From Clostridia bacterium (GTDB lineage: Bacteria; Bacillota; Clostridia; Christensenellales; Aristaeellaceae): DNA of 64,000 nucleotides. Position numbers and translations under genes: made by a program. Under the pieces are notes generated by a model that was not told the DNA's origin, searched no databases, and saw only the letters and a list, made by a program, of their open reading frames with translations. Location: contig JAUMVT010000003.1 in the NCBI GenBank assembly GCA_030529995.1, positions 29,342 to 93,341 of the forward strand, read 5' to 3'. Below are positions 1 through 7,731 of this stretch, piece by piece; the stretch's first letter is position 1, and every line of letters begins with the position of its first letter.

Positions 1-1
1 C

Positions 2-88
2 ATTGTTGTGCTGCCCATCGCCTGCTCTTATCCCTTCTTCCAGCGCTTCTTTGTCGGCGGATTGACCATCGGTGCCGTCAAAGGCTGA
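2..88 (+). CDS. Carbohydrate-type ABC transporter permease, C-terminal end only
   Basis: Only the last 28 codons lie in the window; the gene starts upstream of base 1. The visible residues are hydrophobic and end in the pattern YPFFQRFFVGGLTIGAVKG and a TGA stop. That ending (FFQRYFVKGLTIGAVKG and variants) is typical of MalG-type inner-membrane permeases (binding-protein-dependent transport, inner membrane component family). The binding-protein gene follows 55 bases later on the same strand, so this is most likely the second permease of the same importer. Nothing can be said about the rest of the protein. Confidence 0.75.
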   Translation: MVVLPIACSYPFFQRFFVGGLTIGAVKG

Positions 89-143
89 CCTTCGTTTCTC
101 GTGCGGCTGATGCCGCGTGAAATATAAAGAAGGAGGAACCCGT

Positions 144-1595
144 ATGAAGAAACTCGTATCCCTCATTCTCGTGCTGACCATGATGCTGAGCCTGTGCGCA
201 GTATCCGCCAACGCAGAAGAAACCAAGACGTTGGTCTGGTGGACGATCACCGGCGGCGATGCCCCCATCGATGCCCAAGAGGTCATTGATGCCGCCAACA
301 AGATCTCCGAAGAGAAGATCGGTGTAAAGGTCGATCTCCAGTTCAAGACCTCCGACCAGCTCACCATGAGCCTGAATGCCGGTGAATATTACGACATGAT
401 CTTCACCTGCAGCTGGTTCAACAACTACGATGAGAATGCCCGCAACGAGTACTACTATGACATTACCGATCTGCTGGCTGATTACCCGGATCTGTACAAT
501 GCCATTGATCCGTGGTGGCAGGGTGCTGTCGTGAATGACCGCATCTACGGCATCCCCGCACTGAAGGACATCGGCATTCAGGTGTTCTTCCGCATGAACA
601 GCGATTACTTTGAAGGCGAAAAGGGCATGACCCTTCCCGACGAAATGAGTTTCGAAGAGTTGGAGCCCTACCTGGCCGCATGGAAAGCGGATCATCCCAA
701 CGAATACCCGCTGCATTTGACCAAGAATGGTCTGACCGGCTTCTGGCAGGTGCATCAGCGCGTGGTCAGCAGCTATCTGGTCATTCCTTATGAGGCCACC
801 GGCGAAGCCGCTACCACCATCATCCCGATTTGGGAAGATGAACAGTACATGAACATGCTCCGCTGCCTGCATAAGTGGTATGAGCTGGGCTACATCAATC
901 CCGACGCTGCCACGAACGAATCCCTGCCGACGGAACTTGGCACGCCTGTCCGCTCCGGCACTGCTTGGACCGGCTACAAGGGCTGGAGCAATCCGGAGAC
1001 CTACGGCTTCAACGTGAAGCTGGTGCAGTACATCGGACCGTACATGAGCCGTGCTTCCATGCAGGGTGCACTGTTTGCCATCAATGCCGGCGCTTCTGAG
1101 GAAAACGCCCGTGCTGCCCTCAAGTACTTCCAGCTTCTTTACACCGACACTGCCTTCCGTGACATTCTGGCCTACGGCATCGAAGGCGAGCACTTCAACT
1201 ACCTGTCCAACGGCACCGTGCTGCGCACCGAACTGGGCAAGAGCAACTACAACTTCGATACCTACTACACCGGCCCTGTTATCAGCGCCAGCGTTGTGTC
1301 TGCCAGCGAATCCCTTCTGGGTGAGCCGGACCAGTGGGCACAGGTCTACGAGAACTACAAGAAGGCCTCCGTCAGCGCTATCGGTTCTTTCTCCTATGAC
1401 GGCACCGATACCGAGGACGTTCGTACCGCACTGTATGCCATCTATCAGAATTACTTCAACGAGCTTGTGACCGGTACCGTCGATCCGGACGAGACCTTCG
1501 CAAAGATCGCCGAAGAAATGTATGCCATCGGCCTGCAGGATGTTATTGACGATGCACAGAACCAGCTTAACGAGTATCTTGCCAACAATCAATAA
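144..1595 (+). CDS. Extracellular solute-binding protein, DUF3502/LipO-like
   Basis: A 483-residue secreted binding protein of an ABC importer. The start at 144 is chosen because AGGAGG lies 7 bases upstream; an in-frame upstream codon at 117 lacks such a site. Residues 1-24 form a signal peptide (MKK, hydrophobic core, ANA before EE). The cysteine in that core does not form a proper lipobox, so signal peptidase I cleavage is more likely than lipidation. The mature part has the binding-protein fold signature (WWTITGG near the start, aromatic-rich ligand region), and the C-terminal 120 residues resemble the DUF3502 domain of oligosaccharide or lipoprotein-type binding proteins. It follows the permease tail and precedes an M20 hydrolase and a C39-C26 fusion, so the ligand could be a peptide-like or amidated compound rather than a sugar; that is inference. 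Confidence 0.85.
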   Translation: MKKLVSLILVLTMMLSLCAVSANAEETKTLVWWTITGGDAPIDAQEVIDAANKISEEKIGVKVDLQFKTSDQLTMSLNAGEYYDMIFTCSWFNNYDENARNEYYYDITDLLADYPDLYNAIDPWWQGAVVNDRIYGIPALKDIGIQVFFRMNSDYFEGEKGMTLPDEMSFEELEPYLAAWKADHPNEYPLHLTKNGLTGFWQVHQRVVSSYLVIPYEATGEAATTIIPIWEDEQYMNMLRCLHKWYELGYINPDAATNESLPTELGTPVRSGTAWTGYKGWSNPETYGFNVKLVQYIGPYMSRASMQGALFAINAGASEENARAALKYFQLLYTDTAFRDILAYGIEGEHFNYLSNGTVLRTELGKSNYNFDTYYTGPVISASVVSASESLLGEPDQWAQVYENYKKASVSAIGSFSYDGTDTEDVRTALYAIYQNYFNELVTGTVDPDETFAKIAEEMYAIGLQDVIDDAQNQLNEYLANNQ

Positions 1596-1632
1596 CATCT
1601 GACCGACCATAAGGTCAAACAGTAAACAAGGC

Positions 1633-1662
1633 GGGGACTCGGTATTGCCGGGTCCCCTTTCC
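1633..1662 (+). terminator. Rho-independent terminator after the binding protein
   Basis: GGGGAC and GTCCCC arms with an inner CGG/CCG pairing are followed by TTTCCC. It lies 38 bases after the binding-protein stop and would reduce transcription into the downstream hydrolase genes. Confidence 0.65.
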
Positions 1663-1677
1663 CATCGGATGATGATC

Positions 1678-1744
1678 ATACCGTTTTCTTCCGAATCATG
1701 GAAGTTTCCGGTCAAACAGTCCATGATTCGGACGAAGACGGTAT
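1678..1744. repeat. 25-bp imperfect inverted repeat upstream of the M20 gene
   Basis: Arm 1678-1702 and arm 1720-1744 are reverse complements at 23 of 25 positions; one of the two differences is a G-T wobble in RNA. The loop is 17 bases. The arms begin and end with ATACCGT and ACGGTAT. The structure lies directly before the ribosome-binding site of the M20 gene at 1763. In RNA it would be a very stable hairpin, but it has no U-tract, so it is not a normal terminator. It could be an mRNA-protecting or translation-controlling hairpin, or a remnant of a small mobile repeat. Confidence 0.8.
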
Positions 1745-1762
1745 CAGAAAAGAGGCTGTGAA

Positions 1763-2974
1763 ATGAACGCACAGACATATCCCGTTGATCAGGAAATGAT
1801 GGTTCGCATCCGCCGCGAGCTGCATATGTACCCGGAGCGTGGCTGGGACCTGGACAGGACAGCCGCGCTTGTCTGCCATGAGCTGGATGCAATAGGCATT
1901 CCCTATGAATTCGGAAAATATGGTCGCAACACGATCGTTGCGACCCTGAATCCGGATGTCACGGCATTCACCATCGGACTCCGCGCCGATATGGACGCCC
2001 TGCCGATTGAAGAAGCTGACCATGGCCAGCCCTATATTTCCCGTCATCCGGGCGTGATGCACGCCTGCGGCCATGATGCGCATACCGCAATGCTGCTGGG
2101 CACCTGCAAGGCACTGTGGGCCATCCGTGATCAAATTCACTGCCGGGTTAAGTTTATTTTCCAACCGTCTGAGGAAGCACGTCCCAGCGGAGCAAACGTC
2201 ATGTGTCAGAGCGGCGTGATGCAGGACATTGACTGCATCATCATGTGCCATGTCAACTGCGTTGATGATGTGCATGTGATCTCCTCCAATCCTTCCGCCA
2301 CCAACTGTTCCTCCGTCGCCTTTTATATCACGCTCGGCGGCAAGGCTGTGCATGTGGCCACACCCCATGCCGGCATCGATGCGCTGGCTGCGGGCGTAAA
2401 GATTTATAACGGCATTCAAATGATACTTAGTCGCGAGGTCGACCCCTTTGATATGTGCGTGATGAGCGTTGCCGTCATGCAGGCAGGCAGCACGGTATCC
2501 GCCAATGCCGACAAATGCCGGATGGAAGGCTCTCTGCGGTGCTTTAAGGACGAGACGATGGCTTGGGCCAGAAAGCGGCTGGAGAAGCTGATCCGCTGCG
2601 TAGCGGAGGAAACAGGGGTTACCTGGGAACTTTCATGGTCCGGCGAGCCCCTTCCCAGTGCGCACAATGATCCGGCGATGTACGATGCCTTTGTCCGCTC
2701 CGCCCGAAAAGTCGTGGGCACGGACAAGGTCATTCATTTGCCCACCTCCCCCGGTGCTGAGGACTTTGCCTATTATGAAAAAGAAAAGCCCGGCCTGCTG
2801 TTTGGTTTGGGTATGCGGAACGAAGCGAAGCACGCCTGCTATCCGGCACATACGAAAAACTGGGATATTGACGAGGACGGCCTGCAAACGGGTGCACGGG
2901 TGTTTATTCAGTTCGTGCTGGATAACATGGACGGCATCAGCGGCATGAAAATTCCCGATAAGGAGCAGAAATAA
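1763..2974 (+). CDS. M20 family amidohydrolase/metallopeptidase
   Basis: A 403-residue cytoplasmic hydrolase of the M20D (amidohydrolase, hippurate/IAA-amino-acid hydrolase, aminobenzoyl-glutamate hydrolase) type. The metal-binding pattern is complete: HACGHDAH near residue 95, PSEEA near residue 135, a CHVN histidine near 170, and a late histidine in YPAHTKNWDID. The family removes acyl or aryl groups from amino acids with two zinc or manganese ions. No signal peptide is visible. An AGAGG site precedes the ATG. The stop overlaps the next start by one base (TAATG), so the two are translationally coupled. Exact substrate cannot be read from sequence; the neighbouring gamma-glutamyl-hydrolase-like domain suggests a conjugated amino acid or glutamyl compound. 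Confidence 0.88.
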   Translation: MNAQTYPVDQEMMVRIRRELHMYPERGWDLDRTAALVCHELDAIGIPYEFGKYGRNTIVATLNPDVTAFTIGLRADMDALPIEEADHGQPYISRHPGVMHACGHDAHTAMLLGTCKALWAIRDQIHCRVKFIFQPSEEARPSGANVMCQSGVMQDIDCIIMCHVNCVDDVHVISSNPSATNCSSVAFYITLGGKAVHVATPHAGIDALAAGVKIYNGIQMILSREVDPFDMCVMSVAVMQAGSTVSANADKCRMEGSLRCFKDETMAWARKRLEKLIRCVAEETGVTWELSWSGEPLPSAHNDPAMYDAFVRSARKVVGTDKVIHLPTSPGAEDFAYYEKEKPGLLFGLGMRNEAKHACYPAHTKNWDIDEDGLQTGARVFIQFVLDNMDGISGMKIPDKEQK

Positions 2975-4299
2975 TGCGTTCATTCTATTGTCAGCTTGAC
3001 TATGAGCATGTGCCGTATCTGTCCTCCCAGGGAGCGGTCAACGGAAATATCGCCAATAACGGCTGCGGCGTCTGCTCCTGCTCCATGGTGGCAGAGAATT
3101 TAGCCGGCGTTTCACTTCCGCCGGAGGAATGCGCTGCGCTGAGCAAGGCCAGCGGTGCCAGAGAGGGCTACGGCACAAATCTGTTTGTGTTTGCGCCGTA
3201 TTTTGCCCAATATACAGGGCTGGATTATCAAATCGCCTGGAAGCCTGAGGAGGCACTTCGCTTCCTGCAGGAAAAGAAGGGCATGGTAATCGCCAACACG
3301 CAAGGCGACCGTCCGCAGGACGGCTACATCGGTGTCTTTTCCGACAGCGGACACTATATTGTGCTGGCCGCAGCGGAGGGTCACACCGTCAAGGTCTGGG
3401 ATCCCATGTACCGCATCGGCAGCGGGCGCTACGATACGCCCGGCAGAAAGGGCAAGGTTCATTTGGACGGAAACGAGGCTTATGCTGATTTTTCCGTGAT
3501 CGAGCAGGACTGCAAGGACAGACCGTATTTTTTGTTCAGCAAAGCAGCAAAGCCGCTGCCCCGTCCCTTGATCGGCATTGTCAGCTGCGTCCGTGACGAA
3601 GGGACAACCCAGTATGTATACCGCAAGTACATGCAGGCCGTGCAGGACGCAGGCGGCATGCCTGTGCTGCTGAGCATCGACCCGCCGGAGGACACCATGA
3701 AGGAACTGCTGAGCCGCATGGATGGTCTGCTGCTGGCGGGTGGGCACGACATCGACCCTGCATGCTACGGGGAGGTGCCTGTTCCGGAACTCGGCGCGGT
3801 TTCTCACGAGCGGGACATGAGTGAATTCCCTATGATACGCCTGTGTAGGGAGATGAACAAGCCTATTTTAGGCATCTGCCGCGGCATTCAGGCGATGGCC
3901 GTAGCTTTCGGCGGCACGCTGTATCAGGATCTGCCGACACAGAAACCGTCCGAAACAGACCACTATCCCGATCACGAGGGCTGGAGCATCCGCGAAGCGC
4001 ACAACGTTTCCGTTGTGCGGGGGACGCGTCTTGAAGCGATTGCAGGCGGCGGAGAATGGCCGGTCAATTCCTATCACCATCAGGCGGTCAAAACGCTGCC
4101 GGAGGGAGTGCGGCTTGCGGCGGTGGCGCCGGACGGCCTCATCGAGGCCTTTGAGATGCCTGAAGGTCCGCTGTGCCTAGGCGTGCAGTGGCATCCGGAA
4201 CGCACCTATGATACGGACGCACACGCCTTTTCGCTGTTCAAGGCACTGGTATACAGTGCTCGTGCCGGTATGATTGACTTGGGTGAAGGGCAAAAGTAA
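2974..4299 (+). CDS. Fusion: C39-like cysteine peptidase domain + C26 gamma-glutamyl hydrolase-like domain
   Basis: A 441-residue two-domain protein. Residues 1-190 resemble a papain-like C39 peptidase: Cys31 in a GCGVCSCSMV context, a histidine in SGHYIVL, and an aspartate in VWDP form the expected triad. Residues about 197-430 are a class I glutamine-amidotransferase-like C26 hydrolase of the PuuD type: GGHDIDP, the nucleophile Cys302 in GICRGIQ, and the histidine and glutamate in QWHPE. PuuD-type enzymes cleave gamma-glutamyl amide bonds. No signal peptide or membrane segment is seen, so it probably acts in the cytoplasm. It is coupled to the M20 gene by a one-base overlap. Together the two suggest stepwise breakdown of an imported amidated compound. 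The fusion is unusual, since C39-like domains are mostly found in exporters or secreted proteins. Confidence 0.85.
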   Translation: MRSFYCQLDYEHVPYLSSQGAVNGNIANNGCGVCSCSMVAENLAGVSLPPEECAALSKASGAREGYGTNLFVFAPYFAQYTGLDYQIAWKPEEALRFLQEKKGMVIANTQGDRPQDGYIGVFSDSGHYIVLAAAEGHTVKVWDPMYRIGSGRYDTPGRKGKVHLDGNEAYADFSVIEQDCKDRPYFLFSKAAKPLPRPLIGIVSCVRDEGTTQYVYRKYMQAVQDAGGMPVLLSIDPPEDTMKELLSRMDGLLLAGGHDIDPACYGEVPVPELGAVSHERDMSEFPMIRLCREMNKPILGICRGIQAMAVAFGGTLYQDLPTQKPSETDHYPDHEGWSIREAHNVSVVRGTRLEAIAGGGEWPVNSYHHQAVKTLPEGVRLAAVAPDGLIEAFEMPEGPLCLGVQWHPERTYDTDAHAFSLFKALVYSARAGMIDLGEGQK

Positions 4300-4548
4300 C
4301 GCATCGATCAAAGTGCAGCAGGGTTGGAGTCCATGCAGCCCTTGCGTTTGCTCCGGTATAAGCGCGGCAAAGGCTTTGATGATCATGGGAAGAAGACGTG
4401 GAAATCAAGGCAGGCATGGAATTCACCATTACCGGCAGCATTGAGTCATTCTTTTCGATCGTACCCATCATGACAAAGCCATGAAATGCTTCAGTACTTT
4501 CATTTTCTGAGGAACCGTGAAGAACCGAATAAGCGGCGTAGACAAAGC

Positions 4549-4597
4549 AAAAGGCACGGCACTGAAATCATCTCGATTCAGACGCTGTGCCTTTTTT
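4549..4597. terminator. Rho-independent terminator after the C39-C26 gene
   Basis: A long stem with outer arms AAAGGCAC and GTGCCTTT and further pairing inside (CTGAA with TTCAG) ends in TTTTTT. The A-run on the other side makes it usable from both directions. It separates the peptide-hydrolase genes from the sugar-importer genes. Confidence 0.8.
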
Positions 4598-4699
4598 CTG
4601 TTGTAAAGCTTTTTGCTTTCAACCAAAAAGCGAACGCATGGTGGCTTTTCAAAAAAATCGAATTTTATTTTGTTTTTCAGCAGGAATATTCCCCTTTCG

Positions 4700-4722
4700 T
4701 ATAGAATGAAAACGTTTTGTAA
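4700..4722 (+). promoter_or_regulatory. LacI-family operator candidate at a TATAGA box
   Basis: The perfect palindrome AAAACGTTTT (4709-4718), inside ATGAAAACGTTTTGTAA, is typical of LacI-family and cre-like operators with a central CG. It overlaps the downstream edge of a TATAGA box (4700-4705). A good -35 box is not visible. It lies about 95 bases before the importer ATPase start, so repression of the sugar operon is plausible. Confidence 0.45.
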
Positions 4723-4810
4723 ACGGGTCATCTGCATTGTGATGTTGAAATCTGTGGATGTTTTTTCCTCCACGGATGCAAGTTATGCCCAAGCATGCGG
4801 AGGTTATGAA

Positions 4811-5872
4811 ATGGAAATTACCCTCAAGAATCTGACGAAGAAATTCGATGATTATGTGGCTGTTGACAATCTGAACCTGACCTTTCAGGATGGTGAACTG
4901 ACCGGTCTGCTGGGACCCAGCGGCTGCGGCAAATCCACCACCCTGTATATGCTGGCAGGTCTGGAAAATGTGACCGAAGGCGAAATTTGGTTTGGTGATC
5001 AGGACGTTACCACAGCCACCCCTGAGGTGCGGAATATCGGTCTGGTATTCCAGAATTATGCTTTGTACCCCCATATGACCGTGGCAGACAATATTGCTTT
5101 CCCCCTGACCAATATTAAGAATCCCCAAACGGGCAAGCGTTTTTCCCGGGAAGAGATCCGTGAGGAAGTCATGAAGGCCGCCAAGCTGGTGCAGATTGAC
5201 GAATACATGAATCGGAAACCCGGTCAGCTTTCCGGCGGTCAGCAGCAGCGTGTTGCCATTGCCCGGGCACTGGTGAAAAAGCCCAAGGTGCTGCTGCTGG
5301 ACGAGCCTCTTTCCAATCTGGATGCCCGGCTGCGGATGGAGATGCGGCAGGAAATCCGCCGCATTCAGCAGGAAACGAAGATCACCACCGTGTTCGTAAC
5401 CCATGACCAGGAAGAGGCCATGAGCATTACCGACCGAATTGTGCTGATGAAGCGTGGTGTGGTGCAGCAGATTGCTCCTGCCCATGAAATGTACATGGAT
5501 CCCTGCAACGAGTTTGTCGCTTCCTTCCTGGGCAACCCGGTGATCTCCTACGTGGATGTGACCGTGCACGGTGGCAAAGTGATGCTGAAGGATGACCAGC
5601 CGATGCCCCTGACCGCCTCCCTGCCTGACGGCAGCTATCATCTGGGCATCCGTCCGGAAGCATGGATCCGCGGGGATGGCTTGACCGTCACCCTGCATAC
5701 GGTGGAGCAGCGCGGTCAGGATCAGGTGGTGGAATTCGAGCTGGACGGCCGCCGCATCAAGGCCTTGGTGGACGCTGCCTCCGTCCTGAGTGCAGGGGAT
5801 CAGGTCTCCTTCAACCTGCGGGATAATCGCTGCTGCTTCTTTGATGCAGAGACAGGAGAGCGGATCAAATGA
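4811..5872 (+). CDS. Sugar ABC transporter ATP-binding protein, MsmX/UgpC type
   Basis: A 353-residue ATPase energising a carbohydrate importer from the cytoplasmic face. The start at 4811 follows GGAGG by 7 bases; an upstream extension of the frame has no site. Walker A is residues 35-43 (GPSGCGKST), the signature LSGGQQQ is near residue 140, and Walker B with LLLDEPLSNLD follows near 160. The C-terminal 110 residues form the TOBE/OB-type regulatory domain usual in MsmX, MalK and UgpC. Its stop overlaps the next start by 4 bases. Such ATPases are often shared between several sugar importers, so it may also serve the importer at the left edge. Confidence 0.92.
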   Translation: MEITLKNLTKKFDDYVAVDNLNLTFQDGELTGLLGPSGCGKSTTLYMLAGLENVTEGEIWFGDQDVTTATPEVRNIGLVFQNYALYPHMTVADNIAFPLTNIKNPQTGKRFSREEIREEVMKAAKLVQIDEYMNRKPGQLSGGQQQRVAIARALVKKPKVLLLDEPLSNLDARLRMEMRQEIRRIQQETKITTVFVTHDQEEAMSITDRIVLMKRGVVQQIAPAHEMYMDPCNEFVASFLGNPVISYVDVTVHGGKVMLKDDQPMPLTASLPDGSYHLGIRPEAWIRGDGLTVTLHTVEQRGQDQVVEFELDGRRIKALVDAASVLSAGDQVSFNLRDNRCCFFDAETGERIK

Positions 5873-6822
5873 TGGGTACGGAAAAGAAGAAAAAGAAGGG
5901 CTACAAGCTGACCACCGGCCCCAACCGGGAGCTGCTGGTCAAGAGCCCCAAGGCGTGGCTGTACATTCTGCCCCCCTTGATTGTTTTCCTGGCGTTTGTG
6001 TTCTATCCCATGCTGTCGGTGCTGCGCACGGCTTTCTACGAAAAGTACGTGTACATCACCTCCACCGGCACGGGATTCGGCTTGGCTTCCTTCCAGCATG
6101 TGCTGAAGGACAAGACCTTCTGGCTTGCCTGCAAGAATACGGGCATCCTGATTCTGGTGGCGCTGCCGGTTACGGTGATTCTTTCCCTGTCCATTGCGCT
6201 GAAGATCAACTCCATCAAGCGTTTGCAGGGATTTTTCCAGACCCTGTTCTTCACCCCCTACGTCACCTCTACCGTGGCTATCGGCACGGTGTTCTACACC
6301 CTGTTCCACAGCCAGCACGGCTACATCAACTATTTCCTCAGCCTTTTCGGCGTGGATACCATTAACTGGCTGACAGACAGCAACACGGTTATTTGGGCAC
6401 TGTGCATTTTCTGCATCTGGAACGGTTTGGCCTTTAAGATCGTGCTGTTCCTTGCAGGACTGCAGAAAATCGACAAGCAGGTGTACAAGGCCGCAAAAAT
6501 CGACTGTGCCAAGCCCGGCAAAACTCTGTTCAAGATTACCTTGCCTCTGCTTTCCCCCACCATGTGGATGGTGGTCATCGTTTCCGTCATCTACGTGGCC
6601 AGAACCTACAATGAAGTGTTCTCCCTGTTCACCTCCGTGAACGCCAACACGGCAGGCCCCGGCAACTCTGCCATTACCATTGCCTACTATATCTACTATT
6701 GCTTCTTTGTCCGCAACCAGGTAAACTATGCCGCTGCCGCCGCCGTACTGTTCCTGCTGGTGATTATGGCATTGACCATTCTCCAGCGTGTGATTTCCCG
6801 CAAGTTCGTCCACTATTATTGA
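5869..6822 (+). CDS. Sugar ABC transporter permease (MalF/LacF type)
   Basis: A 317-residue inner-membrane permease with about six membrane segments. The first is near residues 25-45, after a lysine-rich cytoplasmic start (EKKKKKG). The EAA-loop region near residues 205-225 has the form VYKAAKIDCAKPGKTLFKITLPLL, with the alanine and glycine spacing needed to contact the ATPase. It overlaps the ATPase gene by 4 bases and precedes the second permease by 13 bases. It should form the MalF-like half of the heterodimeric channel. Confidence 0.9.
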   Translation: MMGTEKKKKKGYKLTTGPNRELLVKSPKAWLYILPPLIVFLAFVFYPMLSVLRTAFYEKYVYITSTGTGFGLASFQHVLKDKTFWLACKNTGILILVALPVTVILSLSIALKINSIKRLQGFFQTLFFTPYVTSTVAIGTVFYTLFHSQHGYINYFLSLFGVDTINWLTDSNTVIWALCIFCIWNGLAFKIVLFLAGLQKIDKQVYKAAKIDCAKPGKTLFKITLPLLSPTMWMVVIVSVIYVARTYNEVFSLFTSVNANTAGPGNSAITIAYYIYYCFFVRNQVNYAAAAAVLFLLVIMALTILQRVISRKFVHYY

Positions 6823-6835
6823 TGGAGGCAGAGGA

Positions 6836-7675
6836 ATGAGAATTAAAGACACACGGGCAACTGTGCTGACCATCATTCGTTACTTGCTGCTGTGCATCGG
6901 TGCATTCATTATGCTGTTTCCTTTCATCTATATGGTGCTTTCTTCCCTGAAGACAGCTTATGAATCCACTGCTATTCCCCCGGTATGGTTCCCTGCCTCT
7001 CCCCAGTGGAGCAACTACGATTACGCCTGGAATCTGAAGCCCTTCCTGCTTTATTTCCGGAACACGCTGATTGTGTGCACCATTTCCGTTACGGGAACGC
7101 TGCTGTTTTCCATTCTGGGTGCCTTTGCATTCACCATTTACGACTTTCCCTGCAAGAATTTTCTGTTCATTCTCTTCATGCTGACCATGATGGTGCCCGA
7201 AGAGATGCTGATCATTCAGAACTATGAAACCGTGGCTGACCTTGGCCTGCTGAATACCTTTCTGGGCATTGCTCTTCCTTCCCTGGCCAACGGCTTCTAC
7301 ATCTTCATGTTGCGGGAGTATTTTACGCAGGTACCATCATCCCTGTTCAAGTCTGCCAAGGTGGACTGCTGCTCTGACTTTAAGTACCTGTGGAAAGTCA
7401 TGATCCCCATGAACAAGAATGCCATTTTCACCATTGCCATTCTTGCCTTCATCGGCCAGTGGAACGCTTTCATGTGGCCTAACATGGTTGCCGGCAACAG
7501 TGATGACCACAAGGTGATTACCTCCGGCTTGATGACCTTCCGTGCCATGGCATCCGCCAACTATCATTACCTGATGGCGGCTGCCTGCATTACCGTGCTG
7601 CCGATGATCATCTTCTATGCGATTTTCCACAAGAAGATTATCGCCGGCGTTGCCAGCGGCGGCATTAAAGGCTAA
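6836..7675 (+). CDS. Sugar ABC transporter permease (MalG/LacG type)
   Basis: A 279-residue inner-membrane permease with six predicted membrane segments, the second half of the importer channel. GGAGG precedes the ATG. The EAA-loop region near residue 170 (FKSAKVDCCSDFKYLWKVMIPM) and the ending GVASGGIKG match MalG-type proteins. It sits between the first permease and the binding protein in the usual order. Confidence 0.9.
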   Translation: MRIKDTRATVLTIIRYLLLCIGAFIMLFPFIYMVLSSLKTAYESTAIPPVWFPASPQWSNYDYAWNLKPFLLYFRNTLIVCTISVTGTLLFSILGAFAFTIYDFPCKNFLFILFMLTMMVPEEMLIIQNYETVADLGLLNTFLGIALPSLANGFYIFMLREYFTQVPSSLFKSAKVDCCSDFKYLWKVMIPMNKNAIFTIAILAFIGQWNAFMWPNMVAGNSDDHKVITSGLMTFRAMASANYHYLMAAACITVLPMIIFYAIFHKKIIAGVASGGIKG

Positions 7676-7731
7676 CGCTTCCGCGCTGCCTTTTATGTAA
7701 TATACAACGTGTTTTGGAGGAGGAAACAATC

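Larger units (their letters stand above)
4300..4810. other. Intergenic stretch of 511 bases
   Basis: The longest gene-free stretch in the window. It contains a terminator (4549-4597), an AT-rich promoter-like region and a palindromic operator candidate near 4706-4722. Between about 4385 and 4482 one + frame reads like a protein tail (EEDVEIKAGMEFTITGSIES and on to a TGA) without a start or ribosome-binding site. It could be a gene remnant or chance. Nothing else is seen. Confidence 0.6.

Noticed and set aside
78-1892. Long open frame of 604 codons on the minus strand opposite the binding-protein gene
   Set aside because: No ribosome-binding site, low-complexity composition, and it lies opposite two convincing genes. 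Long antisense frames are common in this window because of codon bias.
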